Shown in pieces: positions 43,037-56,235 of a stretch of DNA of 64,000 bases (positions are counted from its first letter, which is position 1; every line of letters begins with the position of its first letter). A model generated the notes under the pieces. That model made no database searches, was not told the origin of the DNA, and worked only from the letters and a program-made list of their open reading frames with translations. A program made the translations under genes and the position numbers. The DNA comes from Bimuria novae-zelandiae CBS 107.79 (Eukaryota; Ascomycota; Dothideomycetes; Pleosporales; Didymosphaeriaceae), in NCBI GenBank assembly GCA_010015655.1, contig ML976760.1:52759-116758 (forward strand). Direction: 5' to 3'.

Positions 43037-44992
43037 ATGAGCTGGCTCACCACACAGGCGCTGAGCTCACCCTTGAGCTCCGTGCCTTCCTCCACACCCT
43101 CCTCAGCTGCCTCCGACTCGAGCCTATCAGACATTTCTGATTCGGAGCTTTCCATCATGTCACGGTCGCTCGCTCGTGCTTCCCGGCGCTCATACCCGTC
43201 CCCGTCTTCCTCCAACCGCTCCTCCGCCAAGGCGTCGCCCGCTCCCGAGAACATGCCCTCACCTCCCCCAAGCAACGACGACGACGATCGGCCGCGCAAG
43301 AAGCGGAAGCTCGACGACCCGAAGGAGCGCACCACGCACCGTCTCGACCTGCGGAAGGACCTGACTGAGGAGGACCAGCCCCAGCTTGACCGCCTTCTGA
43401 AGACGCTCCACAAAAAGCGCAAAATCGTCGTCATCGCAGGTGCTGGCATCTCCGTCTCGGCTGGCATTCCCGATTTCCGATCCTCTACCGGTCTCTTCAA
43501 GTCGCTGCGCGACGAACGCAAACGCATCTCCTCGGGCAAGGAGCTCTTCGATGCATCCGTCTACCAGAATGACTCGTCTACGTCCTCGTTTCACGACATG
43601 GTGCGCACCTTGTCGCAGCAGACGAAGAACGCCGAACCCACCGCTTTCCACCACCTCCTCGCAACCCTTGCGCACGAAGGCCGATTGTTGCGTCTCTACA
43701 CGCAGAACGTCGACGGCATTGACACCTCCCTCCCGCCTTTGAAGACTGAAGTCCCACTTCCCAAGAAGAATCCATGGCCCAAGACGGTGCAGCTCCACGG
43801 CAGCCTGGAGCACATGGTGTGTTCCAAGTGTCACACCGTCTCCGACTTTGATCCTGATCTCTTCGACGGACCAGCCCCGCCTGCCTGTCCAAGTTGCCAA
43901 TCCGATGATCTAGCGAGGCAAGCTGTTGACAAGAGGAGTCACGGGGTTGGACGCCTTCGACCGCGAATGGTGCTGTACAACGAACACAACCCGGATGACG
44001 AGGCTATTGGGGCTTGTTCCAAGGCTGATTTGCGCACTCGACCAGATGCTGTTATCGTTGTGGGCACGACTCTGAAGGTTCCTGGCGTCCGTCGCATCGT
44101 GCGAGAAATGTGTGCGACAGTACGAGATCGAAAAGACGGCACCACCATTTGGATCAACAACGATCCAGAGCCCAAAACCAAAGAGTTGGAAAACGTTTGG
44201 GATCTGGTTGTTCAGGGTCCGTGCGACGAGGTTGCGCGCTACGCTGCCATGCAAAAGTGGGATGATCCGGCGCACAAGGAGGTCACAGATGACGAACTGC
44301 CCAAGCACAAACCTTTCGTGGTGATAGGGACACCGAAGAAGGGCATCAAGGTGCAAGGAATGCTCACACCTGCTCAGAGCCCACGCATAGGCCCGCAGTC
44401 GCGAATCAAGTTGGAATACCCAGTTACACCCTCCAAGACCGCAAGAGGCGCGAAGAGAACTTCCGAAGGCGTTGCAAAGACGAACGCATTCGCACAACTT
44501 AACGGCAAGCCAGCCGCTAAGTCTCAGACCAAGCGCGCGAAAGGCCAGCCAAAGAAGGCTACAGCCGCGAAGGCCAAAACCAGGAAGACACCGCAGCAGG
44601 TGAATGCGGCGATCACGAACAGCTTCAAGCAGAAGAAGAGTACCGCCAGGAGTGTACCTGCGAAGCTGACGAGCAGGATGGCTACGATGCCCAGAGATGA
44701 GAACGCGGACACCATCGACCCTCCCAAGGGGTCGCCATTGACACCGCAACAGGATGGACGAAAAGTCAGGACGTGGGCCTTGTCAAAAATACCCGCTGGT
44801 GATCTCCGCAACAATGATGTTCTACGCCCGGAAGTAGAACTGTTCAGCAGTCCGGCCAAGCCACGGACGCCGAGCGAACAGCTCCGTCAAGAGGATAGCT
44901 TCTTTCGAGAAGTACCAGCGACGGATGAATCACGCCCTTCATCGTCAGCGTCAACGATGAGCATTAAGAGCATCCTCAATCCGGTATCATAG
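43037..44992 (+). CDS. HST3/HST4-type sirtuin, NAD-dependent histone deacetylase
   Basis: A single exon of 651 residues from ATG 43037. A Ser-rich acidic N-terminus and a nuclear signal (RPRKKRK, 85-91) precede the sirtuin core, about residues 125-400. GAGIS is at 135-139 with AGIPDFRSS after it, TQNVDGID at 222-229, and the catalytic His254 in LHGS. The zinc Cys are 262, 265, 284 and 287. The catalytic region resembles HST3/HST4 (FRSSTGLFKSL; LRPRMVLYNE), which remove acetyl from H3K56. The C-terminal 250 residues are Lys-rich and low complexity. Confidence 0.9.
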   Translation: MSWLTTQALSSPLSSVPSSTPSSAASDSSLSDISDSELSIMSRSLARASRRSYPSPSSSNRSSAKASPAPENMPSPPPSNDDDDRPRKKRKLDDPKERTTHRLDLRKDLTEEDQPQLDRLLKTLHKKRKIVVIAGAGISVSAGIPDFRSSTGLFKSLRDERKRISSGKELFDASVYQNDSSTSSFHDMVRTLSQQTKNAEPTAFHHLLATLAHEGRLLRLYTQNVDGIDTSLPPLKTEVPLPKKNPWPKTVQLHGSLEHMVCSKCHTVSDFDPDLFDGPAPPACPSCQSDDLARQAVDKRSHGVGRLRPRMVLYNEHNPDDEAIGACSKADLRTRPDAVIVVGTTLKVPGVRRIVREMCATVRDRKDGTTIWINNDPEPKTKELENVWDLVVQGPCDEVARYAAMQKWDDPAHKEVTDDELPKHKPFVVIGTPKKGIKVQGMLTPAQSPRIGPQSRIKLEYPVTPSKTARGAKRTSEGVAKTNAFAQLNGKPAAKSQTKRAKGQPKKATAAKAKTRKTPQQVNAAITNSFKQKKSTARSVPAKLTSRMATMPRDENADTIDPPKGSPLTPQQDGRKVRTWALSKIPAGDLRNNDVLRPEVELFSSPAKPRTPSEQLRQEDSFFREVPATDESRPSSSASTMSIKSILNPVS

Positions 44993-45706
44993 CAGCCCCG
45001 CATGGCGTAGCTTTGCTTCAATAACTTCATTTCCTTTTCGGTACGAAAGACGAGCACGAGTACGTGCAGGAGTTTGGTTATTTTCACTCCAGCTGGATAT
45101 AGCATTCAAGGCATTATATACGAATGATGGCCGAGCCTCTTGTAGTATAGAACCATGGTTTTGTTTTATTGTTTGTTCGTCTTTTCGGCTGCACGATACC
45201 CCGGGTGACATTCCGGTCAGTAGACGCAGAAGGCGCTTTGGATAATGGCCGCTTGTTTGCAGGGAACGTATGGCTAGGCCACTTCTGCTAGTGAATCAAA
45301 TCTGACTGGTCCACGAATACCTTGTTGTAACGTGAACGTAATGTGCTCGTGATTTTTCCATGATGCGGTGGAGTGAGCTTGTGTCGCGTCTTTGATGTGC
45401 TTCGGATGCGTTTTTGATGTGCTGTTAGATCGTCTTGGCGTGGCGCATTCTGCCCAATCCGCTGACGCGTGGCTCTCTAATTACTTCTTCGACCTGGACA
45501 AACATACGCTCGCTCTTTTCTATTGCAAACCTATAGGCGTTAAAGGGTTTCTGTAGCGTTGTGATGCTTCCGGATTATTGTTCCTCTTTCTTTGCCCTAC
45601 CAGTGTCTATCTAGGCTCACCGGGCGCGTTCAATCATTCTTGACTAGCTCGTCAAAGGGAGAACCTGTGTTTTATACTCATCTGTCGCGCTTTGAATCCA
45701 CCTTGA
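44993..45706. other. Intergenic between sirtuin and PLC-like genes
   Basis: No gene recognised. Holds the sirtuin 3' flank and the PLC-like promoter. Confidence 0.4.
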
Positions 45707-47341
45707 ATGGCCTCACCGCTCACTGTTCGAAACCTGACGCCGTCGGCTATCATCATCAAGAGCTTGGAATGCTTCGAGGACCCTAATATGAGGCAGTCGA
45801 GAGCTACTGCGTTTCCATCGGCAGTAAAGCATGCTCAATCGATAGCACCGTCTGCCCCCGAGCTAGGATTGCATGCGAAGTCTTTCAAACAACAAAATGT
45901 GGACGTCAGGCTGGAGCCATGGGAATCGTACACATTGCGAGCTCCTAATCTTGAGAAGCCCGAGCCCAGATCTTCAACGCTATCGATCACGACTTTTCGA
46001 ATCACAGTCGAAAACGAGGAGCACGAACGCTTCCGCATCGACACAAATCCTACGTACACCCAAAAGGCATCGAGAGCGTTTACGCCGCTGACGGCGAGTC
46101 CGTCGATAAGCTATACTGCTCTTTATCATCCAATGGCGCCTACAGCACACCTGACGATCCACTCACAGCATCTGCTGGATTATTCAAAATGGATGCAGGA
46201 TATTGCTGATACACTGCCGCTTTCTGCTATAAGCATTCCCGGAGCGCACAACGCGCACACGCACTACCGCGCCCTGCCGTCTGTCCGATGCCAGGTCGTC
46301 GACGTAGCCACGCAGCTCGCCCACGGGATTCGCTTCCTAGACATCAGAGTGCAGCCCGCCAGTGCAACAGACACGTCCAAGAAAGACTTATACCTCGTGC
46401 ATGGCGCGTTCCCCGTGAGTCTCACAGGCACAAAGTACCTCGACCCCGTGCTGGACGCTTGTTACAAGTTCCTCGCGGAGAACCCCAGCGAGACGGTGCT
46501 GGTGAGCCTGAAGCGCGAGGGTGTGGGCAGCGCCACGGACGCGCATCTCGCCGCCATCCTTGAGAAGCACTACATCGCGCCCCACGCGGAGAAGTGGTTC
46601 GTCGCCGAGCGGATCCCCTACCTGCGCGAGGTCCGCGGTAAACTCGTCCTCGTGCGGCGGTACCAGCTCCCAAATGCGACGACAGGCTCGCTGCTGGGCC
46701 TCGATGCAACAGCGTGGCAGCACAACAGCACGCACGCCGTCCACGGGCACTTCTGCGTCCAGGACTTTTGCGAAATCATGTACGCACCCTTCCCCTTTCC
46801 CTTCCTCTCTCATCACACCCACACCCACACCCACACATTATATACATTTTGCAACTAACCTCACGCTCGCAGGCACCCCTCCCTCATACCCGACAAACTC
46901 CATCACTCCACCGCGCACCTCGTCCGCGCGGCGGCCCTCACCCACTTCATCCCAGGCGTCAACACCGACCCGCTCAACCCCATCCCGCCCGGCCCACTAT
47001 ACCTCAATTTCCTGACCGGCAGCAATTTCTTCCGCACAGGCACGTGGCCACATAAGATCGCCAAGGTGGTGAATCGTGGCGTGGAAGAGTGGATTTGTAA
47101 GGGGCATCATTTGTGTGAGCTGGGAACGGAGACGCACGAGCCGGAGAACATGCATGCGGCGGCGTTGAAGAAGGGTGAGGCCGTGGGAGGGAGGGATGGC
47201 GAAATTAGAAAAGTCAGAGAGGGAGACGGCGGGGCCGGGGTAGTGGTCATGGATATGCTCGGTGAGGGTGGCGATTGGGATCTTGTCAAGTTGATTGTGG
47301 GGCTGAATATGGGCGTGATGGCGAAAGTCAAGGAGGGGTGA
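45707..47341 (+). CDS. PLC-like (PI-PLC X-domain) phosphodiesterase
   Basis: Exons 45707-46779 and 46873-47341 give 513 residues. The 93-nt intron contains a CACCCA microsatellite. The TIM-barrel X domain starts near residue 165: WMQDIADTLPLSAISIPGAHNAHTH carries the first catalytic His, LAHGIRFLDIRV the metal-site Asp/Arg strand, LVHGAF the second His, and ETVLVSLKREG the next strand. No Y or C2 domain and no signal peptide, as in bacterial-type PI-PLC and fungal relatives. Substrate unknown; probably a phosphoinositide or a related phosphodiester. Confidence 0.85.
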
Positions 47342-47702
47342 GCGAGAGAAAACTTACCTAGGGTAGCCAGGCTGTACGAGGTACCGCAGGGGACATTTCC
47401 GGGGAGCGGGATGGAACAGTGCGAGGTAGCGAAACAAGCTTGACATAGGCTCATTCCATGGTGCTTTGAGATGGACTGTCCACGTGTGGTTTGGGAGGTG
47501 CGAAATTTATGGTGTTACCTTGCCCGGATAAGGTACGCAAGCACAGTCGCCAGCTGCTTGTGCGGAAATACGGCAGTTGCGCAAGCGAGGGTGAAAACGA
47601 CTGGCGTAAGGCATTCAACTTGAAATCTTCTCTTGGTCCTACATTACTACTGCTCGCGTTCTAGACATATATTACAGAACCTAAGCGCTTCGGCTCTGAC
47701 AC
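47342..47702. other. Intergenic between convergent genes
   Basis: 3' flanks of the PLC-like gene and the GPCR gene; no gene recognised. Confidence 0.4.
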
Positions 47703-49075
47703 TTATACAATATGCACCGAGCTTCCCGCGCTCTCGGTACGCCCCATAGGCTCACGCTCGACCCTGATCTCATGCTCAATGTTGACTTGTACAGGCGCAG
47801 GCGCAGGTGCCATCGGTGACGGTTTGCGGAACTTGTTGCGCCAGACATCCTTTGACGACTCGTTGACGCCGTATATGAGCGCGTCGATGAAGCCCTGGAT
47901 CACGATGCAGGCCTGTCTATCGTCAACCAAACTCTCGTCAGTGAAGGTGCACTCGGGGCTGACCTTGTCTACTGTAGCGACTCCAAATGGAGCCGGCACC
48001 CCAGTCACGCTCTGGTATATCCTGATCGCTGTCGGAATCGTCCAGATTAGCATGTACGCGAGCGGGTAGTACATCATCTGTTTAGCCAGCTTCTTTAGCA
48101 AGGGGTTCGGGCGTTGCACGTGGGTACGCCCGTGGCGCTCGACTTCGATGGTGCCGTCCTTGCTCGTGATGTGCATGGAGGCTGACGGGCGGCCTATGCG
48201 ATGCGCAGAGAAGGACGTGTCGGTTTCGGGGGAGGTACCGGAGAGAGTATGCGGGGTGGACTCATCATGGAAAGAGATGAACTGCTCGTGCGCGCGGTAG
48301 ATGATGCGGTAGAGGCGGATGTAGAGGCCGAGTATCACGATGATGATGAGCCATCTGGGGACAAAGTTGATGAGGAGGCGAGCTTTGTCGGAGCCAAACC
48401 AGCACCCTAGAACGCGCCAGTCAGTATTCTACGGTCGAGATTCGTTCGATGCTGGGTACTCACAAGCTCCTATGTTACTGTACCCATCGAGCCCGACGCC
48501 CAACACGGCCCATAGAATGGAGAAGCCCCAAGGGAGACACCAGAGTATGGTTCGATGTTCTTGTATCCAGGTTGCCTTGTGCTTGTGGTTTGCTAGGACA
48601 AGGAACGTGCAGATCGCAATCGTCAACACCCAGTAGTCGGCTGTCTAGTTTAGCGCAAGGACTACATATGTGCAGAAAACCTACTCTGCACGACGAAGAA
48701 TTGTGTCATGAAGCCATTGAAGCTGCAAAATGGCTGATGCTTTCCGAGACTATCCCCAAGCAGATTCGCGACGCATGATGACAAGAAGTTGACAGTCATG
48801 AAGAAGTCCGAAATAGCGAGCCCCAGGATAAGTTGATGCCGGAAAGTCCGCAGTTCCTTGAATGTCTACAGGTGATCAGCATTATTTGCTACATCTTCCT
48901 GAGGTGCTGAGCGCCAACTTACACAAAAACTTGATATAATCCATCCTGCTCCTAAGATGCTGAGAACCGAAACTGCGAGAATGACCCTATTGAGGACGGT
49001 TATCTGATGAGGCGAATCAGGGGCTGACAGGACACCTCTTGCTGCAACTTGATCAATGCCAATAGCGGTGTCCAT
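47703..49075 (-). CDS. cAMP-receptor-like G-protein-coupled receptor
   Basis: Exons 48923-49075, 48685-48865, 48464-48640 and 47703-48406 give 404 residues; introns are 57, 44 and 57 nt. Seven membrane segments can be placed: RVILAVSVLSILGAGWIISS (TM1), QLILGLAISDFFMTVNFL (TM2), the stretch around FFVVQTDYWVLTIAICTFLV (TM3), WCLPWGFSILWAVLGVGL (TM4), WLIIIVILGLYIRLYRIIY (TM5), MYYPLAYMLIWTIPTAIRIY (TM6) and IVIQGFIDALIYGVNE (TM7). GAWCWFG before TM5 is typical of Dictyostelium cAR-like fungal receptors. The loop between TM5 and TM6 is long and Ser/Thr-rich. It probably couples to G protein for nutrient sensing; the ligand is unknown. Confidence 0.88.
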
Positions 49076-50249
49076 TGTGCTGGCTTTGATTGCGGGGGCA
49101 ACTGTGGAAACTTAACACTGGCTCTGTTGACGACATTATGAATGCACAGGTCTTCACAAGACAGTAGCCTCTTATCACGAACCCCCGTCCGCTCGAGGGA
49201 TTCAAAAAACGTACTTCAATGATGCGTTCCGTGAAGTATGCTCGTTCGCAGGCTTATCGCCATTGACAGGTTCCGAGGAAAAGCAACCACGGTCCCTGGC
49301 GTTAACGACGCGCGGGGGGCTACCGCGCGGGCGCAACAATGATGCAAGTGGAAAGCCATGTATGAAACACGATTGGAAGCCGCATTCAGATAGATATGCG
49401 AGTTCTTTTATTTCAAGGAAAGTCGTACGATGTCGAGGTTCCTCGCGTTAGCGTGGATATTCTTTTTCAGAATTGCGTATCTCACCACAACCTGGGCAAA
49501 AGCGTGACGGGAATAATGCTACCCACGGTGTGTCTCAAGTGAATTCTCCAGAGACGGTCGGTTAAAGCGCTGGCCTTTCGCAAGCACTGATGAAGAAGGT
49601 GGAGGTCTACTGCAGGAGTCCGGCTGGACATGCCTTTACGTGACTGAGCTGCTCTAGGACTGCGACACAATCCAAAAATGAAGATTCACCAATGAAGGAT
49701 TTGGAGATGAACGGAGAGCCGAGAATAGAACATAGTTTGAAAGCATGCATTGGCGACAAGACCCCAAGATCGTGCTCAGATTTCTTGAGGAATGGTTCCT
49801 GTCTCAAACGATGTCGTGGGGGATCAGCCATGCCGTCGGCTATCTGATGCAGGGGCCTCCGCATCCGGACTGGAGTGGCCGGCGTCTGCGAATTTCCGCG
49901 TCCCGGAGCGTTGAATAGTTTCGTATCGAGCCTTGCTGTGTGACAGGTGACTTCGTTCTGTTGATGACAACCGAGGGTCGTTCCGTTCGCAGCTTGAGGT
50001 GACGCGATGACGCACGCCACAAGGAGAAACCAGATCCGAAGCAGAAGTATGACGAACGCGCAATTGTGTGCTGGAAGTCAGGACGAGTGAATGCTACATG
50101 GTGGATGTGGGGGTTGGAGGTGTGGACGAGTGGACCGTGGCGATGACGGCAGGCACGCTGGACCGTGCGTTGTTTGGAGGAAGGAGCCATCCCGCGCAGG
50201 GTGCACGACAACACCAGGTCATTCGCAAGATGCCGCCGCGCACTAGGAA
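49076..50249. promoter_or_regulatory. Divergent intergenic region, GPCR and MDM1-like gene
   Basis: 1.17 kb with overlapping short frames on both strands and no motif. No gene recognised. Confidence 0.4.
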
Positions 50250-53200
50250 ATGGCCCTGAAGCGCAGAGATGTAGTCCTCGCCACCGTCGCCGTGTTCATC
50301 GCCTGGGGCTATCTGACCCACTATAGCCCGGCCCTCCGCTTCCTCCCGTACGCCTTCGTTGCCGGCGTCCTCGCGACCCTCGCCCTGCAAGCATGGCTGA
50401 TGCTCACCACCGCCTGGGACCAGGACCTGCGAAATGGCGGGAACGTAGACTACGGGCCGCGCCATGTCGCCTTCCTGGCGCCTGACAAGTGGAAGGCGGA
50501 GAGGGCCGCCCTCACGAAGCGGTCCGAGTACATGATGGAGCCACTATACCCCGCCTCGTTCGTCATATCCGACAGCATGGACGTGCTGCTCGGATTGATA
50601 CTGCGCGACTTTGTCAAGAGCTGGTACGGCAACATCAGCAAGAGTCCGACCTTTGTGAACGAGGTCGACCGCGCTGTGCGGGCAGCTCTGGGCGAGATAC
50701 GCGACCGGTTGCTGGCCGTGGATATGGTAGAGGTTGTCGTGTCAAGGATGATCCCTATGATTACGGATCATCTGAGAGCCGCATACGAAGCAGAGTGTGT
50801 CGTCCGTGGCAAGAAGCTGTCTCGCAATGTCACAGAGTCGGAGGAGCTCGATATGGCCATTGCAGCCAAATACAAGGAAGGCCGGCTGCACCCTGCAGCG
50901 TCGCTGGCTTACTCGAATACAAAGCTCGTCCAGCAGCAGCATCTGCGTAGTATTGTTGCACGCCTGCTGCCTACCATCATGCCCCGGAACACGACTACAA
51001 GCCCTGCCGTGAACGTCTTGATCAAGGAAATCGTCGCTTGCGCCGTCCTCTCTCCCGTGATGCAGATGCTCGCCGATCCAGACACGTGGAATCAGCTCAT
51101 GGAAGGATATGTAAGCTTGTCTGCTCTTCGCTAAGAGCCCAGCTGATAGTTCTAGGGTCGATCTCTACTGCAAGAGCGGAAGACTGTCAAAAAGCTGCGC
51201 GCTGAACTGGACAAGCACGCGCCGCCATCGCCAAAGACACCCAGGAACGTACAGTTCCCCAAACTTGCTCCCAGCGACAACGAGCGCAAATTTGAGAGAT
51301 TCATTCGAGCGATACGCCAGACAAACACGCTTGCAGAGGCTCGCCGCTTCCGAAGTGAGATATCTGGGCAGTTACGAAAGGACTCTATGGTCGAAGGGCA
51401 AGATCCTGTTCATCTACGTCGGTTGGAAACTGCAAGGGGAATTCTGGATCAGAAGATCAATAATCTGAGTGCTGGCGGATCGGTGCAAGGCAAAGTTGCC
51501 GTCCAGGAGAAGCCGAAGCATAGAAGGACTACTTCGCGGTTCGAAAACGCTTCATTGCGCGACGTACTATACGACGCTGCCGGGCTTTCGTGTTTCATGG
51601 AGTACATGGACCAGATCGGCTTGATGCGGCTGGTGCAATTTTGGATAGTAGTTGATGGAATCCGGAATCCGCTCGAGCAAGACACTGACGAGCCCGTCGA
51701 GCTCTCCGGCTCGCTGGGTGCCTGGACTGATTCGGACAGAGCAGACATGGCTCAGATCAACGAAGGATATCTTTCGAAGCCGGAGCTCAACATCCTTCCT
51801 GAGGCACGCCAGGCTGTAGCAACTTTCCTTAAAGCTGGTCGAGCAGCAACGCCTGAACAGTATCATAACGCCCGGCGCACGCTCCTCCATGCGCAAACAG
51901 CTGTCTATGATCAACTCCAAGAACCTCACTTCAGGCGGTTCAAGAGATCGAACCTATACTACAAATGGCTGGCAATGGACGAGGCTGCAAATGCGCAAAA
52001 AAGCGCAATCAGCACGAAAATGGTCGCACAAACTCTCGACAGTCCTGTCGCGGTCGCGCCTGCGAGGATGGCTCGCTCGCAGTCTTCTCAGAAAAACGGT
52101 CTTGACGTCCCTGACCTCAGGCGAGCTGTCGCTTCATCATCAGACTTGAAGACCATGGGGAGGATCAAGGATCTTGAACCGCCACTGCGACGGTCACTGG
52201 ACAGCAGCGCACCTGTGCGGGCTCCGTTGTTCGACGATGACTATGACAGTGACCCCATGGCAAATTCAATTGCAAGCTTAGATTCCGAGCATGCAATCTC
52301 GCGGCAACCCAGCGACAATTCCAAAGCTGTCGACGCACTGCAAGCTGCGATGGATGACATCATGGGCGCCGAGCCGGAGGGTTCCCTATTCTCAGACAGC
52401 GTATTGATTACCCCACAAGATAATGATTTGATGAGGGGCTCCATGGAGCTACCGCGCGCAATCTCTCCTGGCCCTTTGTTGATACAAGGCAAAGACAGGC
52501 CTAAACCAAGCATAGCATCTTTGGGTCTAGTAGGCGAGCCGCGAACCCGTGGCGTCTTTGACGATGATCTTTTCGGTGACGAACAGAAATTCCTCGAAGA
52601 TGAGATTGATGAGCCTCAATCGGAGCAACGTGGCACCGACGAAGAAGAGATACACGAAGCTGCTCCTGGCGACTTGGGCCTGGCGGAGGCCATCGATACA
52701 CTGACATCGGACATTGAGCGTCTCGTGACCCAGGAGTCCATCGTAGACTCGTTGACGTCCAAGGCAGAGCTGACGAACAATGCTGCCGAGCTTCGCATCT
52801 TGCGCAAATCCAAATCGAGCCTTCAGCGCGAGATCCATAGAAAGGAGCTACAAAGACAACAATACATTGTCCAAGAGAGCGACAACAGCTTGTACGGCCG
52901 TGCCACAGTCTTCATTCAGTCAATCATGGTCGGTACGGAGCCTGATGGGAAGGAGTTTGCGATGTGTAAGTACATGGGCTAGGGAGCAGGAGACGTCGCT
53001 GACTAGCTCTACAGATGTTATCGAAGTGCGCAGACGTGCCGGAGACCAGATGGCTGCGGCAGCTTGGGTAGTGTCCCGCAGGTACAGCGAATTTCACGAT
53101 TTGAACAAACGCCTACGTTCGAAGTTTCCGCAAGTCCGCAACCTCGAGTTCCCTCGCCGGCAGATGATGTTGAAGCTACAAAAAGATTTCCTGCAGAAGC

Positions 53201-54149
53201 GACGAGTAGGTTTGGAGAAATATCTCAGGGTGAGTCTCCTGCGGCACTGGTACTCACGCTCCACTAACAAATGCATAGGATCTGCTTCTCATCCCAGCTG
53301 TCTGCCGCAGCCGCGAATTCCGAGCCTTCCTCTCCCAAGCTGCCATCTCCGCTACAGACCCCTCCTCTTCCCAACCAACTTCCAACGACTTCGTATCCCG
53401 CATATACAGCTCCGTCGCCGACGGCATGGAAGAGTTCCTCGGCAACATTCCTGTTCTAGACCAACTCTCCGTTGCCGGCCAAAACCTCATCTCAGCAGCG
53501 ACCACGCAGCTCACCGCCAACGCCAACGGTACACACAACGCCCCTCTTGCACCCGATGCCATCCTCGGTATCGAACCCAACACCGACGCCGAAGCCGAAG
53601 CCGAGCTCCTCGCGTTCGAAAACAAGGAGCTCGAACCCTTCGTAAAGCCCATCTGCGACATCTTTCTCGAAACTTTCGAGCTGAACCGCGAGAACAACTG
53701 GCTTCGCGGTCGCGCCGTCGTAGTTGTGCTCCATCAGCTACTCGGCGGAACGATTGAGCGTAAGGTCCGGGAGTCATTCAACAGCGTTGTGACCGAAGAG
53801 AACATTGCGAAATACATCGACACGCTGAAGGATAGCATGTGGCCGAACGGGCGGATGAAGCAGGGCGTGGAGCGGACGGTGCAGGATCGCGCGAAGAGCA
53901 GAAAGGAGGCGGGTACGGTGTTAAGTACGCTTGTTCCGGAGCTTGCGGCGAGTGTGGTGGGGAGGGGGAATGCGCAACTGGCGGCGAAGAAATTGGAGGC
54001 CACGGTGAATAATCAGCGGTTGAAGTAAGTTGTACCTCAAAATCTTTGTTTGATGAGAGGAGGGGCTAATGGGGTATAGTACGCATCTCGCATTTACGTT
54101 GTTGGATGAGATGATTAACGTTCTGTTCCCGGATGTTGGGGTCAAGTAG
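50250..54149 (+). CDS. MDM1: MDM1-like PXA-RGS-PX-nexin C protein
   Basis: Exons 50250-51110, 51156-52965, 53015-53229, 53279-54024 and 54080-54149 give 1233 residues. Two membrane helices lie at the N-terminus (residues 7-22 and 28-52). The PXA domain covers about 90-285, an RGS-like domain about 417-560 (ENASLRDVLYD, LVQFWIVVDGIRN), a PX domain starts near 890 (YVIEVRRR, SRRYSEFHDLNKRLRSKFP) and a nexin C domain lies near 1090-1210. This order matches fungal Mdm1 and human SNX13/14/25. Mdm1 tethers ER to vacuole and lipid droplets; the role here is inferred. Confidence 0.9.
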
Positions 54150-55074
54150 TACTAGACGAGGATTGCATAGCAAGCACAATGGATAGCAGTCCTTCGGAAA
54201 GCCAGGAGCATATGAACGGAGAATTCAGTGTCCAATTGAAGATATGATAGTATTAGGAAGTACGGCTCGTGTTTGAAAAGGTAGATCCTAGCGATCATAT
54301 ATCCCTCTCGGATAAGTCGGACAAGTCAGTTTCCGGGGATGCGATATTCGCCAGCTCCCCCGGTCCTAATGGAGGCTAACCAGCTCGCAATTGAGAGATG
54401 GGCATTGCCACTCAAGTATCTCACGCTATGTAGAAATGCGTCTTGTCAACGGATGTACACCATATGATGGAAACCTCCATCCTGGATGAAGAGCGTAGGG
54501 TTAACCTCACAGGCGGATCCTGGAACAACATCATTATGAATTTGCAGCACCACAGGGCATCACAATCATAGAATGGCAGTGTCCTTCAAGATGGTTGAAC
54601 TTTAAAAGCGACACTAACGCCGAATTTAACCACCACAGCCACTCGACATTAAACACTTGCTATTTCCGATGATCCGAACAACAAGCGCAACATAATCAAC
54701 CCACCTCAATAACGGAGTATCCCCTCGTACATATGGCCGATATTACGACGAACAGCCACGAATCACCCGCACTCCAGAAAATGCAAACTCGAGATTTCTC
54801 CACAACTCCCCACACGCCACCAAGGGATCTTCCCCAGATTTGCGCACCGCGCAAGTCGGCATCTATAATAGATTGCCGAGTGACGAACCTCATTATCCGC
54901 GGGTCATGCGAGGCACCGAAATAGCAAAGTCCACTAGAACGCACCAATTCATCACGTTACGTCCACCGCCTTCATTTGTACGAGCGTCGTATATAAACCT
55001 CTCACTCAACCCTTCACGCCAAGTCACCACCGCACCGTCCCATAACTCTCCACCTCGAACCATCCTCTCCCAAG
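54150..55074. promoter_or_regulatory. Intergenic; esterase promoter with TATA box
   Basis: No gene recognised. GTATATAAAC near 54988 is a good TATA box about 85 bp before the esterase start codon, followed by a CT-rich leader. Confidence 0.5.
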
Positions 55075-56235
55075 ATGAGACTCCTCACCCTCCTCTCCGC
55101 CAGCGCGCTCGCCTCCCTCGGCAGCGCACAGGCACCCACCAAAGTCAACGACTTCAACCTCGGACCGACGAAGCTAGGCATGTACGTCTACGTACCTTCC
55201 AACCTGAAGAAGCCCGCGCCCATCCTCGTCGCGATCCACCACTGCCAGGGCTCCGCGACGGGCTACGCGTCTGAGACCAAGTACCAGCCGCTCGCCAACT
55301 CCAAGGGCTTCATCGTCATCTACCCGAACTCGAGGTCGAGCGGAGGCTGCTTCGACGTTGCATCTACTGCTAGTATGTCCCCCCTCCCCCTGCCCCCATC
55401 TTTTTATAAAACCACACCATATCTGCACCATAACGTGCCACACGATAGCAGGGAAAAACTAACGGCCCCCAGCACTCACGCACAATGGCGGCGGCGACTC
55501 CCAAACCGTCGCCAACATGGTTAAATACGCCATCGACAAGTACGGCGGCGACGCCGAGCGCGTCTTCGTCACTGGCACGTCGTCCGGCGCCATGATGACG
55601 CAGGTCATGGCCGGCGCGTACCCGGACGTGTTCAAAGCCGCGAGCGCGTACAGCGGGGTGCCGGATGGGTGTTTTTTCGTGCAGGGCGCGACGGCGACGC
55701 AGGATCCGCCCGGGTGGAGCAATAGCTGTGCGAATGGGCAGACGACGAAGACGGCGCAGGCGTGGGGGGATGCCGTGAGGGGGTATTATCCTGGGTATAA
55801 TGGGACTAGGCCGCGCATGTTGATGTATGAGTTACCCCCCGGCCTTCTTTCCCCCTCCCCCTCGCGGGAATACAACCCTTGAGGCCCCTTTTTTGTTGTA
55901 GTGGTTGGACGCTGACGGGGAATAGCTGGCACGGCACGGCTGACAACACGCTGCGTTACCCTAACTGTAAGTTCCCCCAAAGCAATCCAAATACACAGCA
56001 AAGGCTTGCGTACTAACCTCGGGTGACAGACCAGGAGTCGCTCAAGCAATGGTCCAACGTCCTCGGGCTCACCACCTCCAAGACAGCGACCAACACGCCC
56101 CAGAGCGGCTACACGCAGACTATCTACGGCGAGGGCGACTCCAACACCGCACAGCTGGTTGGCTACAGCGCGCAGGGTGTCGGCCACACTGTTCCTGTCC
56201 ACGAGGCTAACGATATTGCGTTCTTTGGTTTGTAG
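55075..56235 (+). CDS. Secreted CE1-type esterase (PHB-depolymerase/acetylxylan or feruloyl esterase family)
   Basis: Exons 55075-55372, 55473-55824, 55926-55966 and 56030-56235 give 298 residues. The signal peptide is about residues 1-18 (MRLLTLLSASALASLGSA). The alpha/beta-hydrolase core has VAIHHCQGSATGYA with the oxyanion HC pair, the nucleophile Ser136 in GTSSG, Asp in WHGTADNT and His283 in GVGHTVP. The length and Cys pattern fit fungal single-domain CE1 acetylxylan or feruloyl esterases; no cellulose-binding module is present. It should act outside the cell on plant cell-wall xylan esters. Confidence 0.9.

Noticed and set aside
43910..44749. 279-codon minus frame opposite the sirtuin
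   Set aside because: Antisense shadow of a clear coding exon.
45720..45735. B-box-like GTTCGAAACC as a tRNA
   Set aside because: Lies inside the PLC-like coding region; no A box or paired stems.
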